Shown: piece by piece, positions 38,666-49,583 of the stretch
How positions within the stretch are numbered: position 1 is the first letter of the stretch
How the letters are laid out: the number at the start of each line of letters is the position of its first letter
NCBI GenBank assembly: GCA_036785705.1
Contig: JAWUZG010000032.1
Location: 12,418,001 to 12,482,000 of the forward strand
Length of the DNA stretch: 64,000 nt
Reading direction: 5' to 3'
From: Acanthornis magna
Taxonomy: Eukaryota > Chordata > Aves > Passeriformes > Acanthizidae
Program-made: the position numbers and the translations under genes
Notes under the pieces: model-generated
The model's database searches: none
What the model saw: only the letters and a program-made list of their open reading frames with translations
Told to the model about the DNA's origin: nothing

Positions 38666-38800
38666 GCTGTCCTTTCTGTTGACAGGAGAAGCAACTGGGA
38701 GGGCTCCTGCTTCTCCGTGTGACCCTGGTAGCCCATCAGTCTTGGGTCCTGCAGGACCCAATGCCGAGAGCTGCTGCCAAGCCAGAGAGCAGCAGCTCTC
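38652..38800 (+). repeat. GC-rich cluster of inverted repeats
   Basis: Three consecutive inverted repeats are present. GGAGAAGCA/TGCTTCTCC lies at 38685-38693 and 38708-38716. A perfect 20-base palindrome TTGGGTCCTGCAGGACCCAA lies at 38742-38761. GAGAGCTGCTGC/GCAGCAGCTCTC lies at 38766-38777 and 38789-38800. The patch is clearly GC-richer than the surrounding intron. Confidence 0.85.
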
Positions 38801-40862
38801 CCTGTAGGGCCAAAGAGTCATTTGCTGACTTGGCACCCTGGTACATCTTTCGTCATCATGAGGTGCTTCTGATTGATTCTCCTGCCTGAAAAGTGAAGGC
38901 AGAGGAACCAAAGCAGGGCATTTTAAATACCTCTGTTGGCAGCTTTAAAGGCACTTTACTCTCACTGTTGCAGGTGTGAGAAATTTTGTCAGAATAGCAG
39001 ATAGCATGCAACGTTGCTTTTAACTCTACGTACAGCACCACCACCTCTCCACCCAAAATATCTCAATTTTTCACTGGTTTTATTGTCTTTAAAGATAGAT
39101 TTCTCATCATCACTTCTTTCTTCAAATAAGTAGTTCAGTATTAGGAAAGAATGTGACTTTTTTTCCTCCTTAATCAGTATCAATATGCAGATTTCAACTC
39201 GCTGTGAGTAACTGAGTGTGGTTTATGTGTGCAGAAGTGGTGGCTCCCAATGAATTTCTGCACATACAGGAACTGGTATAAAATAAACGTGGCAAATTTT
39301 ATTGTAATCTGTGCACAGGGTGGTGATTTTTTTAAATTGCATTTGACTCAGCAGGAGACAGATTTCTAGAATTTCACTCATGAAAATAACATGCCTGTAG
39401 CCATTTGATCAGTAATATCTTACTTATAAATTATCAGCCTATGCTAAGTTCCAAGTTCCAAAGAAGACTTTAGAAAAGTAATTTTAAAAAAATCTAAAAC
39501 CAGGAGTCTAAAATACCAACTTACCACTAAGGAGCCTGTTTTTCCAGTTGCAATTTAAAAGAGACAGGATTTTCAGTTAAATGCATCATGTGAAATAGAA
39601 AGATTTTCAGAATTTTTTCAACTATCAGTGTTGACACAGATAGTTGATTGACAATGTAGTCTGTGGACTTTTTAAATGGATTTAATGATATTGAAATTGA
39701 GGCATATTGGTTTAATTGCCCTTGTGGTATATTGAGGGTCTGCAGAAGCTGCAATGGACAATTCTCATACCCAATCATAATTGTTTCTGTCATTGGCAAA
39801 TTATTTTTTTTCCTGAAATCGGAATAGTTAAGTGTAAAAGCATTGCATCTAAAAAAGCAAACTAAGAAACAGAACTCCACTTTCAGTTGACATATTTCTA
39901 ACAAGACCTTCAGGGCTTTGTTGCTTTAGGGAAATACTAGCAATTAAATGTGAAATTCAGTAAGTGCACATCTGTCTGCTAAGTTAATAAATAAAACATA
40001 GATGGATTTTATTAGTTGCCAATTGTATCCAGGAGCATAAGCAGTGAACTGTGATATTTAAAATAAATTGGCATCTTACAAATACTATTTGAGAAATAAT
40101 TATAGTCCCTGAAATGATTACCCATAATAATAAATTTTATTTTTCCACTTCTTCATGCTATTTAAAAATTAATTAACTATGTAGAAGTAAACTTATGTTT
40201 TTGTAATTTAATCAAATATCTGTTATTGCCAAGAACTTCCTGGAGTAGAAGAAAGGTCTGCTTCCTTTGATATACTTTATTTGCAGTCCAAACCATGAAA
40301 TACTATGTTTGTATTGAACATAACGCTTTTTACACTGGAAAATTTGAATTTTCATAAAATTCAGTGTGAACATAGGGGCCAGAATTGTGTTCCAGTCAAT
40401 TCATAACTGTACTGGGATAAAAGAAACTCCCTAGCAGATGGCCCCACTGCCTTTTTGCAAATGCATTATTCTGTTCAAACAGATCTTCCAAGCAGTGATC
40501 TGGGACTTAATATACAGGTTTAGTGTTCTAATGTGGGTTTTGACATAAATCGATTATGGGAAATACTACAAAGGTGCTCTGGGAAGAACTTGAGAGCTTC
40601 TCCTAATGAAGCCTTGGGTTGTTGCAAATGATTTTTTATATCCCCACTTTTTTAGTTCGATCCACAATATCATATGGAATAGAAATGTCCTTTTCTTCTT
40701 CCACTTCAGAATTAGAGCAGAAACCATTCCGGACTATTTCTGGTTTGGCTTTTTTTTGTAACTACTTAACATTTTCTTACTTACATTTAGTAGGGTATCT
40801 TTCTTTTTATATGGGGTTTTACTTTTACTGCTAACCTCCTTTAAATTTCTTTCTTCTGTTTT

Positions 40863-40925
40863 GGGGGGGAGGTTGGGGGAGGGGGGTTGTTCTAGGGGGG
40901 TTTTTTTGTTTGGTTTGGTTTTTCT
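40863..40925 (+). repeat. G-rich run, G-quadruplex-prone, then T/G-rich tail
   Basis: G tracts of 7, 5, 6 and 6 lie at 40863-40869, 40875-40879, 40881-40886 and 40895-40900. They are followed by TTTTTTTGTTTGGTTTGG, which is the complement class of the A/C-rich tracts. Confidence 0.8.
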
Positions 40926-41680
40926 GTTTAGTGTTTTTTTAGCTGGTTGGTTGTTCAGTTTGGATGAGGTTTTTTACTCTAGCGCTTACTGGTATACTAT
41001 GATTCCTTTAGCTTCTCTCATCAGTTACTTGCATTACAATATTTACCTTACCTTCAGTGCCATTCATTGCCAACTGTTCTATTTCCTACAGTTTTATCAG
41101 TGCTTTCACATTTTCTATTAATAGATTCACTTTTACATAAGCATACTTTTCCATTTCCAATGTTGGTACTTGGAAAATTCAACTGTCATACCAGCAACTT
41201 AAAAGGAAAAACAATGATTTCTGTAGTTTGTCATCATTAAGATACAGTTATGTATCTTTCTGAAAGACAATTAAATTCACTTTCTGGGAACTTTAAGATC
41301 AAGCATTGTGGTCTTTTTGGTCCTTTCTTGATTTAAAAGTGAGGCTATGTAAAAACTTTATAATATATTATTTAATGCTTTCAGATACATGATCATTAAG
41401 AACTTGGAATTATTTTTTAATAGAGGCAGAATTACTGCTCTGGTTTGTTTTTATGTTTCTTTGTTGCAAGAACTTTAAGTAAAAATATTTGGTCTGAAAA
41501 ATTTGAACTTGTTCTTTTAGTTTGATTTTGCATACTCTCTCCAGCTCATCAAGGGCAGTTGTGCTGTAGAAATACCAATGAATGGATATTAATTTGAAAT
41601 TAGGAAGGTTATGTCTTATGTCCTAAGATATAAGTACAACAAAAAGAAAGCCTTTGGGCATTGATTTCTAAGTAAGCAAG

Positions 41681-41683
<3 letters not shown>

Positions 41684-41717
<34 letters not shown>
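41684..41717 (+). repeat. (TA)n microsatellite
   Basis: About 17 uninterrupted AT dinucleotides, with a nearby CA-rich stretch at 41761. Confidence 0.9.
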
Positions 41718-41719
<2 letters not shown>

Positions 41720-42726
41720 TCTATGGACAATGTAGAATTCCAGCCCTCTGCAGTCTGATATACACACACAAATATAGAGATAATAATGCTTGTCACAAAC
41801 TTAAGGAAATGCTACACATAATACACAACCAAGGACTATCTAGTTGTAAATTCTAAAAATAACTGATTTCTTACCATCTTACTGTTTCTGGTGCTTTATT
41901 TGTGTTCCTGCTTATACATAGCATTTGAGACTGAGCAGTAGATGTGATTTCCTAGTTAGGGTGTACTGCTCAAAGTGGGCTGGTGAGTCACTGTCATTGT
42001 TTGGCTTCTTGCTGTCAGACAGTTTTTGCTTTCTTTCTTTAATCTTTTTACAACTCTGTCAGCTTTGCATTATTAATAATTTTTCCCTACTATTTTACTA
42101 TACAGTTTGCTTTAACACTGTTGATTTTTCTAGTTTTAGAACTTCGTATTTTTGGTTGACTACTTTCAGAAGCTAAACTGCTATTCATCTAATTTTTAGT
42201 AAATATTCATATTTGTTTCTTGATTTAAAAAACCCAACACATATTCTTTGTACTGTTACTTAAAGAAAAGGGTGCGTCTTAAATTTTGTTTTTCTGTGCA
42301 GTTCACCTACAGCATTGCAGTTCAAAAACCATAAGTGGTTTCCATAGTGAAGCACCTAAACCTTTTATTTCAAGTTGGAAATGGGAAGGAGATTTGTAGG
42401 TCCTTTTAAATTAAGTCGGTACATAAAAGTGCTTCTGATGTCTCATTTTCTCACAGAGAATTACTGTTTTACAAAGAGAGAGATTTGTGCAGCCTACTCG
42501 CTGATTTAGACTAACAGATTGTGCTGTTCTTCACAGCTTACTATATTCTTTACCATACCACTTGACATACCACTTACATAATATTCACATTGGATAAATA
42601 AGCACAGTAAAGCCAGTCTGTAAATAAACCGGAAAAGCACTTGTGTCACTTTTCACAGCACTTGGACAACATAAAAGGGTTAAGCAGCACAGGATGTCTC
42701 CTGTCAGACGCATTACATTTTCCCAG

Positions 42727-43180
42727 TGTCCTGGTCCCAGCCAGGACGAGGTTAATTCTTGCAGTAGCCTGCCAAAGGTAGGGGAGGTAGGAGGGGGTAT
42801 AGCCAGGAGCAGGAGGTTGTTATTCTATACCACCTCACATCATTTCCGAGTGCAAGGGGAAGGGCATCTCCTCTGAGGAGAAAGAGGTTCTTTCCAGATC
42901 ACCATAGTATGGCAGAGGGAGCAGTCTGGTGTGTGCATGTGAATCATTCCCCTCTTTCTTGTACACTCTGTCCTTTGTATTGTTGTTGTTATTATTCCTT
43001 TTCTTATCTCATTGCTATTTCCAGTAAATTGCTTTTATCTCAACCCATGATCTTTAGCTGTTCTGCCTCCAGTTATCCTTTCCAACCCTCTGCAGGGGAG
43101 GGATAGAAGGGAGCAAGCAAGTGGCAGGGTGATTTCAGTGGCCACACTAAATTGGAGAATACCATTCCTAAACCACAACA
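42727..43180 (+). mobile_element. solo LTR of an avian ERVL-like endogenous retrovirus
   Basis: The block starts TGTCCTGGTCCCAGC and ends AAACCACAACA, the TG...CA termini of a well-known avian ERVL-type LTR family (recalled). Internal matches include TTTATCTCAACCCATGA after an A/T-rich TTGTTGTTATTATTCC block, and a GGGGAGGGA...GAGCAAGCAAGTGGC stretch near the 3' end. The flanks are CCCAG on the left and CCCAA on the right, a 5-bp target-site duplication with one mismatch, which is the ERVL-typical length. No gag, pol or env remains, so this is a solo LTR left by recombination. It carries no coding capacity. Confidence 0.85.
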
Positions 43181-46097
43181 CCCAATCTTGCTATCCCACA
43201 GTTTCTCATCAAAACTATCCTTAAGTATCATGTTATACTAATTTTCTTATAGATCGTTTGTATTTGTATTGCACTTCCTCCTCTTTCATTTGCCTTCGCA
43301 CCATGTTAACATGGAGAGTTCATTCTTAAAAGAGATTATAAATTTGCATTAATCTCTTAATCATCTGTATCAGTATGCTCTAATCGTGTTACTATTATGC
43401 TGTATCTTTCTAAAACAATTTTGAGCTTGATTGTCTCTGCAGTGGATACTGCAGTTACTGGAGTAATCACTGTATATGAATTAGTTAACTTTTTTAAAAA
43501 CAAATACCAAAGAAATACTTTCAGACATGCACAAAGTCAAAATAAATCTAAAAAATGTACCTATGTTCCTGCAAAATTATTCCCACCCCTCACTGACTGT
43601 CTTTTCAAATGCTTTTAATATAAATGCAAGGAGAGCATTTCAAAACATGAGTATTATAAAACCAGTAGAATGGCAATTACAGTCTGTGTAGAATACTAAT
43701 GTGCTACTTAGTGGGAAGTAGGCCTTTGTTACAAGTTCATTTTATAGGTGAGCCAATGTAGATTGTTTTCAATATGAAATATGACAGGCAGTGATATTAA
43801 TAAAAACTTGTTGCACATATTGCCATCACTTAATATGCAATTAAGCACAGTTTTAAATCCTAAGATAAATCATACCACATGCAAGAGCAGCAAATTAAAA
43901 ACCACTCCAAGTATTTTGTCATTATTCTTTCATCAATTAATGTAGCAAGGTGGTGCTAGCTATTGTAAATTTAAATTTCGAAGATTGTGGTTAGCGTGAT
44001 TTTTATTCATTAATGTAATGAATGATTATTTTGTTTAACCCTCAAGAGTTAGTTCTTTAATGTCATTATCCAAGTACAGAAAATAGGGTTTTAGCTATTG
44101 TTTCAATGCAGAGCAACTGTTCTAAAATATTTATTAAAATTGTAAGAGAAAAAAGTAAAAATGGAAATGATGAGTTGTAGCAAAATTGGTCATGTGATAA
44201 TGTCTTCTTAGAAAATACATAGCAGACTAGAGAGTTTGGACAAACAACAGATTTAGAGAGTTGTAAAATCCTTTATTCTGAGAGAACAAAAGATTATGAT
44301 TTAAAGGGCAAACAAATAACAGTTACAACAGAAGTATATAAACCAGTGTATGATGTAAAGAAGATATAAACTGAGTATTTTTTCCTGCCTTTTATCATTA
44401 TGGAAGAACTAGATTGAAATTTGAAGGTAAGAAAAATCCTTGCATCTGAAAAAGAGACACCTTTGTTCATAGGTAATATCTTGTATATTTCTTTCCTGAT
44501 CTTCTGATCCTGCAAAAGAGCATTCTAGCTACATTCTCTATATGAATATTCCATTAAAATTCTTGTCATATGAGCTAATTCTCTGTATTCTTTCTTCTTT
44601 CTCTAATTCACCTTTCGTCTTTGGGCTGTTGATATCACTACTGATGTGCATCTCTCTAAGGCAGAATTTTCAGCCAATACTTTGTCCTTCTCTGAGGATC
44701 CACATCTAATGGATCCTTAAGGGTGAATAAGAAGAGTAAATTCAGGAAGTACTGAGATTCTAACCTATATCTTGTTCTCAGAAACTGTCAGAGGATGCTG
44801 CAATTTAAAAAAGGAGTCCTAAATGTACTAAAAAAATTTAAAACTGCAAATTTTCTGTGATAACCCTCACTTAGTGTTTCTGAATGTTTCCAAAACTGTT
44901 TTGGTTTTTCAGAAGGAGAATGGGGCACCTGTTGGCAAGGATGGGATGATCAGATATAAGTGTAATAACTTATTTCCTTATCCCAATAGTCTCCCACCTT
45001 TGAATGCTGGCTGCTTTTAGAAGCAGTGCTTGCGGATTACCCACCTGATCTGTTAAGCTTTTTTTTCTGGTGCAAATGTGGTGAGAAAACATTGGTTTAG
45101 GAAGAATGTTTTCTTGACTGTCGGAATCTCCCAATTCTTACAGTCCTGCTGATCATCAAATATAGTTCACCTTTTCTTGCTGTTGTGCATTTTGCTTGAC
45201 AAAAAGGCAGTGTCTGAAGTCAGGCAGTATGAATTTAATGTTCAGACAGAGCTGTGAAATGAAAGATATTTGCCCCAAATAATGACGATTTCCAACTGAT
45301 GAGTGACGAAGGCAGAAAGCTGACTTTTCAGGTTCTACTACCTTTTTTCAGTGTTAAGAAAAAAAGTCACAAAGCTTTGCACTGCTTTTTTCTGCTGTTA
45401 GGAGTGACTTTGTAACTCCCATAAAGCCAAAGAAAGGCAGCAAAAGGCCTTGACTTAATCCAGAAGGAAGTTTTCAGTCTCATTTTTCAACACTAGCAGG
45501 AGATGTATATAGTGTTTCTGGCATCACTTTCATTATTACTATTCAAAGATCATGGTATATCAGATGAATTACATTTGAAATTGCTTGAATTCTTTCAGAC
45601 AACCTCAGGCTAGATCAGCTGGCTTGAGGTTTTGGCAGCATTTTGAACCTTCTTTCTCTTTGGATTTGTTATGCTCCTCATGATGCCACAATTGATTTGC
45701 TTTTTTGAGTTCTGACTTCCCTCAAGCATGGGATTATGCCTCCTTCCTTTTTTCAGTTGTTTGCTGTGTGAGAGCATAGGAGAAGCAACATGAATCCTTC
45801 TAAAAATTTGTTGTCATCCTCATGAAAGCCATGAGGGGGTATTTCACTATTCAGCATGTGTATACCCTGTATGCTTCTGGGACGAGCCTATGTGTTTTTT
45901 CCCAGGTTGATCTCTGAGGTCTTTCAGCCTGTCATTCATTCTGGTCTGATCATAAGATCACTGTACCTCCATGTCAGGAATGCTTCTTTTGTCACCAGTT
46001 GTTGACCAGAATGTCTGTCTGTTAACCAGGCTGTTTTAAATCTGGCAAAGTCATTATAAAAATCTCCAGTTTCAATCTATGTAATTGAGAGACAAAT

Positions 46098-46160
46098 TAA
46101 AACAAAACAAAACCAACAAAAACCCCCAAACCAACCAACCAACCAACCAAAACCAAAAGG
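46098..46160 (+). repeat. A/C-rich tract with (AACC)n
   Basis: AAAACAAAACAAAACC is followed by about six CCAA units (46128-46150). Confidence 0.85.
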
Positions 46161-48650
46161 AATCAACATGGGTTGGTTTACTTTTCATTTGGTTTGGGTG
46201 AAGGAGGTTTACTGTTATTTCTGCATATTTCTGTGGCTGCATGGGAACAAGTGGAATTTAAGTGTGAATATAAAATAAGTTCTAGACATAAGACCAGAAG
46301 CATGAAATTGGGATTGGGAAGTTAAACTTTTTTGCATCAATAGTTTCTCCAGCTAGTTACTTAGCTACCTATGCAAACTTACAGTTCTGCACAAACTGCC
46401 CTCCCACACCAATGTTTTTGTACTGACTTCAAGAGCTTTTCTTCCAAGGTTTATTCATTCATCACATGGATGTTACAGGCTACAGTGGTTGTGTTGATAT
46501 TCCGTGTCAAACAAGGTGTTGTACAGTTTTCATAAGGAGTACCTCCAAGTTTGAGTCTCTATGCATACCTAGAGAAATGCTTTTCCTTATGGTCATCTAC
46601 CTTTACGTAACTTCATTCTTTCAAATGATAGAGTAGATGAGATCTTTCTTTTCATTGAAGATTTTAGAGACATTTTAAGATCCCTTGCCTTAATGACAGT
46701 TACTTTTCAGAGGAATCCAGTTCTGTGGATCATACATAGTGAGGCTATACTTCTTCACTGTTCCACATGTACAGCCAGAGCTGGGTCCACTGAAATAATG
46801 GTGTTAGCATCACTCACAGGTGAAGGCCTAGTCTGAGAATAGTTTTATAAGATACCTATTCTCACATTGTAGTAGACCCAAGAGGCCTAATATATTCTTC
46901 TTATTATTTATTACTTTTTCCAATTTTGAGGATAATCCCTTCTTTTAAGAATTGCATTTACTCTACATCTTTGTGTGTACATTTGTATTATGACAGCCAG
47001 AAGTGGTTCCATTTAATTTTCTGTATTGTCACCTGGAACTGCTGTTAACTTTGCCCCTTTTAAGGAATGATGCTTTTGAAGATCTTTCACAACAGGTTAA
47101 GTTTTCTTCTGATCCTAAAAACAAGTGCAGGTTCCTGTAAAAGGAGAGAAGGCTCTTCAGCTGAGGTTTTTGCTTGTTATTTTTTTTTCCTAAAAAGGAG
47201 TGGAATTAAAATCAGTCTAGAAGCCAGATACTAAGTTCCTTCATCTGCACATGAGTATTTGAGTTGAAGACTCTGATACAATCTCAGACATTCAAGAATT
47301 GGGCTGGGAAAAAAAAAAACCCCAAACTGATTTCCTTCATGTTGCTAAATCCTGTGTCACGTGGGGACAGAAGTGTTTGGAAAAAATGATAGGTCATGTT
47401 TTATTCTGGAAAACGACTACAGCTATCAAGAATGTTTCATGGGAAAGTAAAGGAACAGACAGAGTAGCAATGGTTCAAGGCTGACCTTGCTGAACACTAG
47501 ACTAAGACCCCACTGAGGGAACAGTAGGTGGAAGGAGCCTAATTAACCCTTCAGGATGAACGAAGTAAAAGTCTTTAAATTCTTATTGTCCAGAGGATTG
47601 AGACTCAAAAAGAGCATTAAATCAGCCTATATAGTTCTATATAGTGATAATCCTATCTTCTCCCTCTACAGTAGGGAATATAAAATACAGAGTATTAAGG
47701 AAGAGAAATTGAACTGGGACAAAACTAAATGAGAAATTTTTAAGTTTCAGACTTGAAAGCTTAAAAGCTTTACTAAATAAATGACTATGTGCACATATGG
47801 TATAGAAGAACCCTAATTCAATTTAAATGAGTTAAATTCAGTAGCAGAAACAGTCAGAGCATGAGTTCCCTATTGGCTAATTTGTTGTCATCAGGGAATC
47901 TTGAAGGAATGTATTGCATGGCTACCTTAGAGCCATAAAAATGTAGCAGTATTCTCTTTCTCATTTGTTCAGTCTGCAAATTGCTGTATTACCCCAGAAG
48001 TTTTCCCTGTGCATGCATGTTTTTTACAAAAGCATAAGCACAAGAATAATGACTTTTTTCTAATAAAATGTGTTTGAGTGTTAAAATAGTAGGGTTTCTT
48101 TATATTACAGCTGATGACTTTCACTCATTTGTAATGTTACAATTGCTATGGCAGATAGTCCAGACCTTCTAAAAACTAGAAATTTGCTAGGAGTCAGTTA
48201 CAGTGTAACAAAGATGATCTGTATATCTCAGTTCTGATAGGATTTGATTTAGTTTCTTCTCTCCTCTTTCAATGAGTCAGTCTCTAATGATTTTCTGTCA
48301 TATTTCTGTTAATGTATTCCTGCAGTCATCTGAAATAATTTTGAAGAGCAAGGTGGCTTGTGCATTTAATATGATTTGTTAATACAATCTTTTAATATCT
48401 TTCACAGTGATTTAAATCTTGCTTGATAAATTAAGCAATTACGTTAAACTGCATTAAATTTACAGCAACAAGAAAAGAGTTGTGTTACTAAAGGTACTTC
48501 AAAAGCTTTGCTAGATTCTTGTAAGTATTGCCCACTGGTAATTATTACCTGATTGTAAATAATGTGGTACATAAAATAGTGATTTTGAATTCTTACATCT
48601 GGTTGACAGTTAGAAATATGCTTTGTTTCTTGTTCCAGACCATTTAATTT

Positions 48651-48668
48651 AAAAAAAAAAAAAAAAAA
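48651..48668 (+). repeat. poly(A) run of 18
   Basis: Eighteen uninterrupted A. I could not identify a retrotransposed body immediately upstream, so it may be a simple slip-prone run. Confidence 0.8.
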
Positions 48669-49529
48669 TCTGTCCCAAACTGAAGCTTAACTATCTCTTT
48701 GAAAGGCTAGTCATCCTTTGCAACACTGAATTTTTTCTAATCTTTTCAGGACAGTTTTTTAATAAATACCATGCTGTATCTAATGTTGCATTCTGATTGC
48801 ACAGTAAACCTGACAAGTGTGCTTGTAGCTGCAGAAAGAGCAGAGTCATCTCTGAGAATATTGGCTGAATGTTGATGATCTTAATTTTGGTAAGACGGTG
48901 CTATTTGCTGTTTGTGTTTGAAAGGTCATTAGCTGTCTTAATGGTAGTGAAGATTAGGGACTGTTTTCTGTAACCTTCTATTAAGCTTTAAAATTGTTTA
49001 GGTAAATACTATATCCTAATTGCACTTTTAGACTATACTTTCCATAGAAGCAGGATTCAGTGTTTCAAATGGTGCTAATTATTCTGCTAGTGCAGTTCCC
49101 TTCAAAACATCCATAGTTTTGTAGTGAATATAAAGAGATTTGTATCCTTTTCTTTAATTTGAAGATTTTCTTATTGTCTGCTCTTGCATTTTTTTCCAAA
49201 TGCCATGTTCTTGTGGGAAGTTGAAATTTTAAAAAAATTGTATTTTGTCCAGATTCCAAAATCAGAGACATGGCTCAGACTCATGGTCAAGCCAGTGGGA
49301 CATTTGTCTTCTGTTTTCTGGAGATGGGGGAGGGAAATAATAGAGAAAAGCCAAAAGGACCGTGATGGGACTATAACAGGGAATGGAATGGTAGAGCCAT
49401 TTGTAACTGCTAAGGAAGACAGGAGAGGTTTTCAGATGCAATTCATGTAATATTGTCATTGGTTCAGGCCATCAGAGGAAATCACAGCCCTAGCTGAAAG
49501 GTGGATTTCAACTCCTTTTTTTACAAAAA

Positions 49530-49583
49530 ACTAGAACTAAATTATCTTTAAGGTCCCTTTCTACCCAGGCCATTCTAAAATTC
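49530..49583 (+). mobile_element. CR1 LINE 3'-end remnant, plus strand
   Basis: CTAGAACTAAATTATCTTTA, AGGTCCCTTTCTACCCAGGC and CATTCTAAAATTC match the CR1 tail GAACTAGATGATCTTTAAGG...CCATTCTATGATTC. It is a very short 5'-truncated copy. Confidence 0.7.

Noticed and set aside
38585..38911. Open frame of 108 codons on the - strand across the hairpin cluster
   Set aside because: There is no recognisable protein, and its length is explained by the locally higher GC content and few stop codons. The DNA structure is the more interesting signal.
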